Below, in pieces: positions 7,814-14,383 of a DNA stretch of 22,760 bases. Origin of the DNA: Roseburia sp. CAG:309 (lineage in GTDB: Bacteria; Bacillota; Clostridia; Lachnospirales; Lachnospiraceae); the NCBI GenBank assembly GCA_000434115.1, contig FR894085.1, positions 1,177 to 23,936 on the forward strand, in the 5' to 3' direction. Within the stretch, counting starts at the first letter, position 1, and the number at the start of each line of letters is the position of its first letter. The notes below the pieces were generated by a model. That model searched no databases, had not been told where the DNA came from, and saw nothing but the letters and a program-made list of their open reading frames with translations. Both the position numbers and the translations under genes were made by a program.

Positions 7814-7861
7814 TAAGAGAACCACTCCCCATCCGACCGGGAAAAGGGAGTGATTTTCTTA
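7814..7861. terminator. Long hairpin between xylulokinase and the Ig-like gene
   Basis: TAAGAGAACCACTCCC (7814-7829) pairs with GGGAGTGATTTTCTTA (7846-7861): 14 of 16 positions pair, and the GC core sits at the loop. Read on the - strand it follows the xylulokinase stop by 12 bases and ends in a T-rich tail, as expected for its terminator. A separate 14-bp palindrome, ACTAATGTATTAGT (7861-7874), adjoins it. No clear promoter for the Ig-like operon is seen here, so readthrough may feed it. Confidence 0.7.
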
Positions 7862-7873
7862 CTAATGTATTAG

Positions 7874-9352
7874 TTACGCTTTTAATGTATCATACAGATC
7901 TTTCACGGTTGGGTAGATCTGTTTGAATTTTGCATATTTCTTATCGTATTTTTCAGCCAAAGCAGCGTCTGGTTCTACCGAGTCGATCACTTTTACGATC
8001 TTTGCAGCAGCTTCTTCTACAGAAGCGTATTCACCACAAGCAACAGCAGCGAGCATTGCACCGCCGAGACCAGGTCCTTCTTCGCTTTCGATGATATTTA
8101 CTTTGATGTTCAGAACGTTGGCTACAATCTTTCTCCAAAGAGGACTCTTTGCTCCACCACCACAGATCTTAGTCTCTGTGATATTGATTCCGAGATCTCT
8201 TGCTACTTCGAAAGAATCACGGATGGCAAAAGCAACACCTTCGAGAACAGCCTGTGTCATATCGGCTCTGGTTGTATCCATGGACATACCGATGAAGAGA
8301 GCACGTGCATCCGGATTGTTGTGAGGAGAACGTTCACCCATCAGATATGGAAGATAGTATACATTGTTTTCGCCGAGTTTGTCATCGGTGATCGGTTTCT
8401 GCTCCGCAGGATAATCCTTGGTTCCGATGATCTCGTCCATCCACCATTTGTTACAGGAAGCGGCACTGAGCATACATCCCATCAGATGGTAATTTCCGTC
8501 AGCATGTGCAAAAGAATGAAGGGCGTTGAATTTATCGACACCAAATTCTTTGCTGGAAATGAAGATCGTTCCGGAAGTTCCGAGGGAGATATTACATCCT
8601 CCGTCGCCTACTGTACCTGTTCCGACAGCGGCAGCAGCATTGTCGCCTGCACCGGCAGCAATTTTACAATTTGTGGTAAGTCCAAGTTCTGCGGCAGCAG
8701 CTTCGGTCAGATTTCCTGTTACTTCAAAACTTTCATAAAGTTTTGGAAGCTGTTCTTCTTTGACATCGCAGATTTCCATCATTTCTTTGGACCAGCATTT
8801 GTTTTTAACGTCCATCAAAAGCATACCGGAAGCGTCAGAGTAATCACAGCTGTGAACTCCTGTCATCTTATATGCGATATAGTCTTTTGGAAGCATGATC
8901 TTAGCGATCTTTTTGAAGTTTTCCGGTTCGTTTTCTTTTACCCAGAGGATCTTTGGAGCAGTAAAGCCGGCAAATGCGATATTTGCGGTATACTGTGACA
9001 GTTTATCTTTTCCGATCACATCATTTAAGTAATTGGTTTCTTTTGTGGTACGTCCATCGTTCCAAAGGATTGCCGGACGGATTACATTGTCATCGCTGTC
9101 CAGGATAACAAGTCCGTGCATCTGTCCACCGAAGCTGATGCCGGCTACTTTGTCTTTTTCAAATCCATCGGTCAGTTCTTTGATTCCGGTAACTACGGCA
9201 TTCCACCAGTCTTCCGGTTTCTGCTCAGACCAGCCCGGATTAGGGAAGGAAAGTGGATATTCTTTTGAAACAATATTTTTGATGGAACCATCTGCTTCCA
9301 TGAGAAGAAGTTTTACGGCAGAGGTACCAAGGTCTACGCCTATGTAATACAT
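7874..9352 (-). CDS. xylB: Xylulokinase (FGGY family)
   Basis: Phosphorylates D-xylulose to D-xylulose 5-phosphate in the cytoplasm, feeding the pentose phosphate pathway. The 492-residue length is normal. It shows the FGGY-kinase landmarks: YIGVDLGTSAVKLLLME at the N-terminus (phosphate-binding, Asp7), GQMHGLVILD (76-85, substrate His79), ILWNDGRT (96-102), GAGDNAAAAVG (234-244, likely catalytic Asp237), and the C-terminal ATP-site motifs CGGGAKSPLWRKI and EEGPGLGGAMLAA. The GQMHG motif favours xylulokinase over ribulokinase or fuculokinase. A GGAG ribosome binding site lies 8 bases before the ATG. It is downstream of the isomerase gene on the same strand, separated by 145 bases that contain a hairpin. 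Confidence 0.92.
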   Translation of the reverse strand: MYYIGVDLGTSAVKLLLMEADGSIKNIVSKEYPLSFPNPGWSEQKPEDWWNAVVTGIKELTDGFEKDKVAGISFGGQMHGLVILDSDDNVIRPAILWNDGRTTKETNYLNDVIGKDKLSQYTANIAFAGFTAPKILWVKENEPENFKKIAKIMLPKDYIAYKMTGVHSCDYSDASGMLLMDVKNKCWSKEMMEICDVKEEQLPKLYESFEVTGNLTEAAAAELGLTTNCKIAAGAGDNAAAAVGTGTVGDGGCNISLGTSGTIFISSKEFGVDKFNALHSFAHADGNYHLMGCMLSAASCNKWWMDEIIGTKDYPAEQKPITDDKLGENNVYYLPYLMGERSPHNNPDARALFIGMSMDTTRADMTQAVLEGVAFAIRDSFEVARDLGINITETKICGGGAKSPLWRKIVANVLNIKVNIIESEEGPGLGGAMLAAVACGEYASVEEAAAKIVKVIDSVEPDAALAEKYDKKYAKFKQIYPTVKDLYDTLKA

Positions 9353-9442
9353 GAAATAGTCTCCTTTACTTTGTATTTTTTGATAGATATTGCTCCGAAA
9401 CGCATTGCTGCCAGAGCAGTTTGCGGCACGGATAATAACAGT

Positions 9443-9470
9443 ACTAGCGACTCGTGGCCGGGTCGCTAGT
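9443..9470. other. Perfect 9-bp inverted repeat between isomerase and xylulokinase genes
   Basis: ACTAGCGAC (9443-9451) and GTCGCTAGT (9462-9470) form a perfect stem around a 10-base loop. On the - strand it lies 27 bases after the isomerase stop and is followed by ACTGTTATTATC, a poor T-tract. It may be a partial terminator, an RNA-stabilising or processing hairpin that sets different isomerase and kinase levels, or less likely an operator. Confidence 0.75.
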
Positions 9471-9497
9471 TGTTGATAACATTATATCAATTATGAA

Positions 9498-10985
9498 TTA
9501 TGCAAATGGGTTTTCTGTAGGATAACGAACGCCTGCTGGCTGATTGTATCCGATATCATCTACGTCAACACCGATGTATTTGAATACTTCGTACAATGCT
9601 TTTCCGAAGTGTCCAAATGCAACAGCACCATGATGAGGGAAGTTCTTCTCAATCAATACGTGACGATAGAAGCGTCCCATCTCAGGAATAGCGAAGATAC
9701 CGATTGCACCGAAACTACGTGTAGCAACAGGAAGAACTTCACCGTGTGCAATATAAGCACGAAGGTTAGCATCTGCTGTACTCTGAAGACGGAAGAATGT
9801 GATATCTCCAGGAACGATATCTCCCTCGAGAGTTCCGTTTGTAACTTCGATTGGAAGAGAACGAGCCATGATCTTCTGGTATTTCATCTCGCAGAAAGAA
9901 AGCTTGCTTGCAGCTGTATTTCCACAGTGGAATCCCATGAATGTATCTTTCAATGTGTAGTTTGCAAATTTTCCTTTGATATCCTCGTCGTACAGATCCT
10001 GAGGTACGGAGTTGTTGATATCGAGAAGAGTTACGGTATCTTCACTTACAACTGTTCCGATGAACTCAGAAAGTGCACCGTAGATATCTACTTCACAAGA
10101 TACCGGAATTCCTTTTGCTGTCAAACGGCTGTTTACGTAGCAAGGTACGAAACCAAACTGTGTCTGGAATGCAGGCCAGCATTTACCGGCGATTGCTACA
10201 AATTCACGATATCCTTTGTGATCTTCAACCCAGTCAAGAAGTGTCAACTCATACTGAGCAAGTTTTGCAAGGATTTCAGGTTTTTTATTACCAGCGCCAA
10301 GCTCTGCTTCCATCTCTTTTACAACGTCAGGAATACGAGCGTCGCCTTCATGTTTGTTGAATGCTTCGAACAAGTCAAGCTCGGAGTTCTCTTCGATTTC
10401 TACACCAAGGTTGTAAAGTGGTTTGATTGGTGCATTACAAGCAAGGAAGTTCAATGGACGTGGTCCAAAGCTGATGATCTTCAGGTTGTTCAATGCATAT
10501 ACGGCACGAGCGATCGGTACGAACTCATGGATCATGTCTGCACAATCCTCAGCAGTTCCAACCGGATACTCAGGGATATAAGCTTTTACATTGCGGAGCT
10601 TCAAGTTGTAACTTGCGTTAAGCATACCGCAGTAAGCATCTCCACGACCATCCATCAAGCTGTTTCCGGATTCCTCTGCTGCGGCAACGAACATCTTAGG
10701 TCCTTCGAAATGTTTCGCAAGAAGTGTCTCGGAAATTTCAGGTCCGAAGTTTCCAAGATATACGCAAAGTGCGTTACATCCGGCTTTTTTGATATCTTCC
10801 AAAGCCTGAACCATGTGAATCTCGCTCTCAACGATACAGATTGGACATTCATAGATGTCTGCTGCATCATATTTTTTAGCATAAGCCTCTACAAGGGCTT
10901 TTCTTCTGTTTACAGAAAGTGACTCTGGGAAGCAGTCACGGCTTACTGCAACGATTCCAATTTTCATTTTTGGCATGTTACTCAT
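9498..10985 (-). CDS. L-fucose/L-arabinose isomerase family protein
   Basis: A 495-residue cytoplasmic ketol-isomerase of the FucI/AraA fold. Metal ligands can be placed by motif: Glu298 in SCEVDIYGALSEF, Asp322 in TLLDINN, and His451 or His452 in FPHHGAVAFGH. MGFHCGNTAASKL (350-362) and the N-terminal KIGIVAVSRDCFPESL are also family-like. The protein is shorter than E. coli FucI (about 590), so it belongs to the shorter Clostridia branch. The adjacent xylulokinase suggests that the product is a ketopentose that XylB can use, but the real substrate is unknown. The first Met (10985) is chosen; AGGATGG lies somewhat far upstream, and internal ATGs at codons 4 and 7 are possible starts. A sigma-A promoter is found 59-87 bases upstream. 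Confidence 0.85.
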   Translation of the reverse strand: MSNMPKMKIGIVAVSRDCFPESLSVNRRKALVEAYAKKYDAADIYECPICIVESEIHMVQALEDIKKAGCNALCVYLGNFGPEISETLLAKHFEGPKMFVAAAEESGNSLMDGRGDAYCGMLNASYNLKLRNVKAYIPEYPVGTAEDCADMIHEFVPIARAVYALNNLKIISFGPRPLNFLACNAPIKPLYNLGVEIEENSELDLFEAFNKHEGDARIPDVVKEMEAELGAGNKKPEILAKLAQYELTLLDWVEDHKGYREFVAIAGKCWPAFQTQFGFVPCYVNSRLTAKGIPVSCEVDIYGALSEFIGTVVSEDTVTLLDINNSVPQDLYDEDIKGKFANYTLKDTFMGFHCGNTAASKLSFCEMKYQKIMARSLPIEVTNGTLEGDIVPGDITFFRLQSTADANLRAYIAHGEVLPVATRSFGAIGIFAIPEMGRFYRHVLIEKNFPHHGAVAFGHFGKALYEVFKYIGVDVDDIGYNQPAGVRYPTENPFA

Positions 10986-11043
10986 TTTTCTAATACCATC
11001 CTTTCATTTATTATGATAAAAAAATATCAAAGTTAGTAATTCT

Positions 11044-11072
11044 ATTTTAAAGCATAATGGACAAAAAATCAA
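11044..11072 (-). promoter_or_regulatory. Sigma-A promoter of the isomerase-xylulokinase operon
   Basis: On the - strand, TTGATT (11072-11067) and TAAAAT (11049-11044) are separated by exactly 17 bases. The expected start lies near 11037, giving a leader of about 50 bases before the isomerase ATG. No convincing CcpA cre box was found nearby. Confidence 0.65.
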
Positions 11073-11086
11073 CAAAAAAGGAAGGT

Positions 11087-11100
11087 AATTTATATAAATT
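11087..11100. promoter_or_regulatory. AT-only 14-bp palindrome between divergent promoters
   Basis: AATTTATATAAATT is perfectly symmetric and lies between the two -35 elements (11067-11072 and 11116-11121). It could be an operator shared by both genes, but AT-rich spacers produce such palindromes by chance. Confidence 0.3.
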
Positions 11101-11115
11101 TTTTGTATAATATCG

Positions 11116-11144
11116 TTGCGAAATGGAAAAAATTAGTGTATACT
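11116..11144 (+). promoter_or_regulatory. Sigma-A promoter of the 205-aa unknown gene
   Basis: TTGCGA (11116-11121) and TATACT (11139-11144) with a 17-base spacer. The predicted start near 11151 lies after the TTG of the longest possible frame (11149), which supports ATG 11191 as the true start. Confidence 0.75.
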
Positions 11145-11190
11145 AAAATTGAAGTACTGGGATTGCAAGGAAAGAGGAAGGGATGATCCT

Positions 11191-11808
11191 ATGGTAGAGG
11201 CTTATAATTACTATGCCGGCGGCTTTATTCCAAAAGTGAATCCTAAGACTAATGTACACAACCGCCGCGAATTGAAAAATAAATACAAAAGTATCGTTGC
11301 GCTGAACAATGCCAATCCTCTGGCGATGATCTCAATGTCGAAAGACACAAGTGATTATGCACTGGATGTAAAGTCGATGTCGATGGAATTAGGAGAAGCG
11401 GCTTCGCTGGCATTGGATCCGGATCAACAGGGAGAAGCACTGGAGACGACATTGCAGCTTTATAACAAATTGTTGAGCCGCAGTGATGAGTACGGTGAAC
11501 TGAAAAACAAACCGTCTCGTCCGGGATGTGAACTCCGCAAATTGGTCGAGGAATGTTCGGATGAACTGACGATGAACGGAATTGCCGTGGATGAATCGGG
11601 ATTTCTTTCACGTAAGGTACAAGGAATGGATTCGGTGCCAAAGGATTTTCTACAAAAACTGAAAGAGAAGTGCGATTATATGAGCATGAATCCGATGGAA
11701 TATGTAGAGAAAAAGGTTTACAGTTATGCTCATCTGCACCGCAATGATGTGGGATATGCTTACGCACAGTCCATTTACACCGGAATGTTTTTCAATTCTT
11801 ACTGCTAA
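11191..11808 (+). CDS. Uncharacterised 205-aa protein
   Basis: I do not recognise this family. The protein starts MVEAYNYYAGGFIPKVNPKT, has no signal peptide or membrane helix, and is predicted largely helical, soluble and cytoplasmic. It is rich in Met and Ser (SMSKDTSDYALDVKSMSMEL) and ends in a Tyr-rich stretch (AQSIYTGMFFNSYC) with a terminal Cys. AGGAAGGG (11175-11182) lies 8 bases before ATG 11191, and a good sigma-A promoter precedes it, so it is very probably expressed. It is divergent from the sugar operon and separated from the lipase gene by about 400 bases, so context gives no role. The overall look (Tyr/Asn-rich head, DYALDVKSMSMEL block, helical body) resembles small unannotated Lachnospiraceae proteins sometimes placed near motility genes; that is a weak impression only. 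Confidence 0.75.
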   Translation: MVEAYNYYAGGFIPKVNPKTNVHNRRELKNKYKSIVALNNANPLAMISMSKDTSDYALDVKSMSMELGEAASLALDPDQQGEALETTLQLYNKLLSRSDEYGELKNKPSRPGCELRKLVEECSDELTMNGIAVDESGFLSRKVQGMDSVPKDFLQKLKEKCDYMSMNPMEYVEKKVYSYAHLHRNDVGYAYAQSIYTGMFFNSYC

Positions 11809-12207
11809 GCGGAAAAATTCAGGAAGCATTCGGAAAGAGAATGCGTGCGAAACCATACAAATTATTGACACGAATTAATATAGAAGAAATACAACAGGAA
11901 AAGCAGGCTGCATTTGCTCTGAACGTAGAGAAAATGTGGTCTGTTTTGTTTTTCAACTGTTGAGTTTGATGGTTTGCATTTCAGAGGATTTAAGGCAGGT
12001 ATCTGTTTGTTTTAAGGCATTTATTTGTCAGCAAAACAAAGATGTGGTTTTAAAAACTACATGCTGTAATATTCGTATTGACATGCGAGGCAAAGTGTGG
12101 TACTCTCAAAGTATTAAAATACGAATGTGGGGATGGGAAAGTCTGGAATTATATGGTAAAGATTTGGTTGAAACGATGAAATAGAGATGGAAATGGAGGC
12201 CTGGCTT
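11809..12207 (+). other. 400-base intergenic region with promoter and inverted repeats
   Basis: No convincing gene. The stretch holds a 6-bp stem (GCATTC 11826-11831 / GAATGC 11839-11844) without a T-tract, a near-perfect 21-base palindrome at 12042-12062 (ATGTGGTTTT / AAAACTACAT), a second TTGACA near 11866 with a poor -10, and the likely lipase promoter at 12078-12106 flanked by 9-bp inverted arms. A 40-codon frame from ATG 11841 and an 82-codon frame at 11936-12184 lack ribosome binding sites and known motifs. The region could be decayed coding sequence or a long regulatory leader. Confidence 0.5.
12071..12126 (+). promoter_or_regulatory. Likely lipase promoter flanked by inverted 9-mers
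   Basis: TTGACA (12078-12083), a 17-base spacer and TACTCT (12101-12106; perfect -35, weak -10). The arms ATTCGTATT (12071-12079) and AATACGAAT (12118-12126) are perfect inverted repeats around the promoter; the first overlaps the -35. A weak -10 with flanking operator arms suggests an activator- or repressor-controlled promoter. Confidence 0.5.
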
Positions 12208-13050
12208 ATGAAGGGATTGGTTTTGGAAGGCGGAACATTCCGCCCGGTATTTAGTTCCGGTGTGATGGATGCACTGTTGACAGAAGATATTATGATGCCG
12301 TACTGCATTGGTGTTTCTGCCGGCATTGCAGACGGAGTATCTTATATATCGAAGCAGAAGGGAAGAAATCTGGATATTATTACAAAATACCGCAATGACA
12401 AGCGTTATATGGGCCCGGGAAATTACCGCAGGCAGAAGAGCCTGTTTGGACTGGATTTTGTCTTTGGCGAAATCCCGGATAAATTGGTGCCTTTTGATAA
12501 GGAAACATTTTTTTCTTATGACGGAATCTGCAAAGTCGGCGTAACCAATGCGAAGACGGGAGAAGCCGAGTTTTTGAATGCGATGGATATGGATGAAAAG
12601 TACAGTATGCTGCGTGCAACTTGTGCGCTGCCGCTCTTTTTCCCGGCGATTGATGTGAACGGCACGAAATATTATGATGGCGGCTTGTCAAGCATTATCC
12701 CGGTTGAAAAGGCGATGGAAGATGGCTGTGATAAATTGCTTGTGGTGCTGACTCAGCCAAAAGGTTACGTCAAAAAGTTTGGAAAGTATGACAAAATGGG
12801 CGCAAAACTTCTTGCCCGCAAATATCCGAAAGTGCGAGATCTGATTCTCAGCCGCCCGGATCGTTACAACGAACTGATTAAAAAATGTGAGCAGTGGGAA
12901 CGGGAAGGAAAGATTATGATCATCCGCCCGAATCATCTTCTCAACAGCTTTGAGGGAAATATCCAGAAATTGGAAGCTTCCTACTGGCACGGTTACCGCA
13001 TGACAAAAGAAAAGATGAAGAAGATCAAACGATTTTTGGAGATTGAATAA
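12208..13050 (+). CDS. Patatin-like phospholipase / acyl hydrolase
   Basis: A 280-residue cytoplasmic serine acyl hydrolase with a Ser-Asp dyad. It shows the oxyanion-hole glycines in KGLVLEGGTFRPVFSSGV (the usual GGGxRG is altered to GGTFRP), the GVSAG nucleophile elbow (35-39, Ser37) and the DGG motif (157-159, Asp157) followed by IPVEKAMEDGCDKLLVVLTQ. The C-terminal third is basic and helical, as in the bacterial YjjU-like patatin branch. It likely cleaves acyl chains from phospholipids or glycerolipids. ATG 12208 is chosen because GGAGG (12195-12199) lies 8 bases upstream; an ATG at 12187 would place the binding site inside the gene. The gene ends 6 bases before the tRNA promoter. Confidence 0.9.
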   Translation: MKGLVLEGGTFRPVFSSGVMDALLTEDIMMPYCIGVSAGIADGVSYISKQKGRNLDIITKYRNDKRYMGPGNYRRQKSLFGLDFVFGEIPDKLVPFDKETFFSYDGICKVGVTNAKTGEAEFLNAMDMDEKYSMLRATCALPLFFPAIDVNGTKYYDGGLSSIIPVEKAMEDGCDKLLVVLTQPKGYVKKFGKYDKMGAKLLARKYPKVRDLILSRPDRYNELIKKCEQWEREGKIMIIRPNHLLNSFEGNIQKLEASYWHGYRMTKEKMKKIKRFLEIE

Positions 13051-13056
13051 AAAGCA

Positions 13057-13086
13057 TTGACACGATGGCGGTGGGTTTGCTATAAT
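13057..13086 (+). promoter_or_regulatory. Strong promoter of tRNA-Leu
   Basis: A perfect TTGACA (13057-13062) and a perfect TATAAT (13081-13086) with an 18-base spacer, 11 bases before the mature tRNA. Consensus elements at both positions fit a strongly expressed stable RNA. Confidence 0.92.
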
Positions 13087-13097
13087 TGTGTTTGTTT

Positions 13098-13179
13098 GCG
13101 GAACTGATGGAATTGGCAGACATGCAAGATTTAGGTTCTTGTGCCGAGAGGCGTGTGGGTTCAAGTCCCACGTTCCGCA
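13098..13179 (+). tRNA. tRNA-Leu (anticodon UAG)
   Basis: An 82-base class II tRNA. The acceptor stem GCGGAAC (13098-13104) pairs with GTTCCGC (13172-13178), with discriminator A at 13179. The anticodon stem CAAGA/TCTTG encloses the loop TTTAGGT, so the anticodon is TAG. The long variable arm (TGCCGAGAGGCG) and the T-loop GGTTCAAGTCC are present. CCA is not encoded (TTA follows) and must be added afterwards. The RNA is expected to read CUN leucine codons, mainly CUA. Confidence 0.97.
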
Positions 13180-13207
13180 TTATGGACTTCGAACGGAGCC
13201 AAAGAAA

Positions 13208-13238
13208 AAGGTGTACCGCAATGGGTACACCTTAATTT
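13208..13238 (+). terminator. Terminator of tRNA-Leu
   Basis: AAGGTGTACC (13208-13217) pairs perfectly with GGTACACCTT (13224-13233) around a 6-base loop and is followed by AATTT. It directly abuts the stop codon of the ParE-like remnant on the opposite strand. Confidence 0.85.
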
Positions 13239-13239
13239 G

Positions 13240-13437
13240 TCATTTCAAAATGGTTCTCCAGTCCTGTTTATCATACAAAACACGGATAATATGTACAATC
13301 TCTTCAAATTCATCGTAAATGTAGAAAATATTGTAATTACCATACCAAGTCATACGAAATCCCAAGCTTGCCAGAACCGGGTCTGAGACAAATTTTTTGC
13401 TTGCTTTTCCCACCACAAGATTGTATAATTTAAAATA
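13240..13437 (-). pseudogene. Remnant of a RelE/ParE-type toxin gene (C-terminal half)
   Basis: On the - strand a 65-codon frame without a good start encodes LGFRMTWYGNYNIFYIYDEF, followed by IVHIIRVLYDKQDWRTILK and TGA (13242-13240). This is the beta-strand and terminal-helix pattern of ParE/RelE toxins: L-x-x-R, a Tyr-rich strand NYNIFYIYDE, and IIRVLYxxxDW. The N-terminal helices (about 45 residues) are missing; a TAG at 13440-13438 closes the frame upstream, and no antitoxin gene is nearby. It is therefore a broken gene rather than a working toxin. A GTG at 13416 would give a 58-aa product without a ribosome binding site. Confidence 0.75.
13401..13429 (+). promoter_or_regulatory. Sigma-A promoter of the methyltransferase gene
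   Basis: TTGCTT (13401-13406), a 17-base spacer and a perfect TATAAT (13424-13429). It lies inside the decayed ParE frame, on the opposite strand. Confidence 0.75.
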
Positions 13438-13486
13438 CTACTCTGATTTTACAGGAATTGGAAATGAAAAGTCTTGGAGGTGCAAA

Positions 13487-14224
13487 ATGGCAAAACAAAA
13501 CATATACGACAATGAGATATTTTTTGAAGGGTATAAGAAGATCCGGGATAACGAGGTGAATGCCAATAATTTGTTTGAGATCCCCGCTTTGTTTTCCATG
13601 ATGCCGGATCTGACAGGGAAAAGGGTGCTTGATCTGGGATGCGGTTTTGGCGAACATTGTATGCGGTGTATTCGGCAGGGGGCGGAGAAAGTAGTGGGAA
13701 TTGACATATCCGAAAAGATGTTGGAGGTTGCAAGGAAGGAAAACAGCGATGCGCGCATAACATATCGAAATATTCCGATGGAAGAAATGGCAGGTTTAAA
13801 TGAGACGTTTGATATTGTAGTAAGTTCTCTGGCGTTTCATTATGTGGAGGACTTTTCGGGGGTGGTTAAAAATATATATGATATGCTGAAGCCGGGCGGC
13901 AATTTTATTTTCTCACAGGAAAATCCGTTGTGTACATGTCATACCGGAGACAATCGGTGGACAAGAGATGAAAATGGACAAAAACTGTATTTGAATCTTG
14001 CCAATTACGGTGTGGAAGGTGAGAGAGAATCGGTATGGTTTGTGGATCATGTAAAAAAATATCATCGAACATTTTCAACAATTATCAATACTTTGATTGA
14101 AGCGGGTTTTACGATTGAAAAAATGATCGAGCCATTGCCGACGGAAGAGCTGCTTGAAAAGTATCCCGCTTATAAGGATCTGTTTCATAAGCCGGATTTC
14201 CTGCTGGTGCGGGTAAAAAAATAA
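13487..14224 (+). CDS. Class I SAM-dependent methyltransferase
   Basis: A 245-residue soluble methyltransferase of the Methyltransf_11 (UbiE-like) type. Motif I is KRVLDLGCGFGEHCMRCI (45-62), with the acidic end of strand 2 in VVGIDISEKMLEVAR (69-83), motif II in FDIVVSSLAFHYVED (108-122) and motif III in LKPGGNFIFSQENP (134-147). The C-terminal third (about 150-220) forms the substrate lid and carries WFVDHVKKYHRTFSTIINTL, which is typical of small-molecule methyltransferases in Firmicutes. The substrate is unknown. ATG 13487 is chosen because GGAGG (13476-13480) lies 6 bases upstream, and the upstream in-frame extension runs back into the promoter. A hairpin terminator follows. Confidence 0.9.
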   Translation: MAKQNIYDNEIFFEGYKKIRDNEVNANNLFEIPALFSMMPDLTGKRVLDLGCGFGEHCMRCIRQGAEKVVGIDISEKMLEVARKENSDARITYRNIPMEEMAGLNETFDIVVSSLAFHYVEDFSGVVKNIYDMLKPGGNFIFSQENPLCTCHTGDNRWTRDENGQKLYLNLANYGVEGERESVWFVDHVKKYHRTFSTIINTLIEAGFTIEKMIEPLPTEELLEKYPAYKDLFHKPDFLLVRVKK

Positions 14225-14277
14225 ACCGCGGGAGAAGGCGGATAATAGGGGCGGTACTTGAAGTTTTCTTAAAAAAG

Positions 14278-14308
14278 AAAAAGTGACATATTTTTTATGT
14301 TGCTTTTT
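14278..14308 (+). terminator. Terminator of the methyltransferase gene
   Basis: AAAAAGTGACATA (14278-14290) pairs with TATGTTGCTTTTT (14296-14308) with two G-T wobbles around a T5 loop; the descending arm ends in a T-run to 14310. Its 3' arm contains the -35 of the next promoter. Confidence 0.7.
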
Positions 14309-14328
14309 TTAAAAACACAATATATAAT
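14300..14328 (+). promoter_or_regulatory. Sigma-A promoter of the DUF4143 ATPase gene
   Basis: TTGCTT (14300-14305), a 17-base spacer and a perfect TATAAT (14323-14328). The -35 is the same hexamer as at the methyltransferase promoter and lies in the descending arm of the upstream terminator. Confidence 0.75.
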
Positions 14329-14383
14329 AAAAATGTGATTAAAATACACATAAACACCAATAATAATGTGATGAGGTGGTTTG

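Noticed and set aside
8321..8998. A 225-codon + strand frame opposite the xylulokinase gene
   Set aside because: Shadow of xylB; composition is unlike a real protein and there is no ribosome binding site.
9609..10922. A 437-codon open frame on the + strand, antisense to the isomerase gene
   Set aside because: It is rich in Cys, Ser and Phe, has no ribosome binding site or family motif, and lies fully under a well-supported gene; it is a codon-bias shadow.
11841..11963. A 40-codon frame (MRAKPYKLLTRINIEE...) after the 205-aa gene
   Set aside because: No ribosome binding site and no recognisable family; it could be a decayed end of something but this cannot be supported.
11936..12184. An 82-codon frame upstream of the lipase gene
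   Set aside because: No ribosome binding site, Cys-rich atypical composition, and it runs through the likely lipase promoter.
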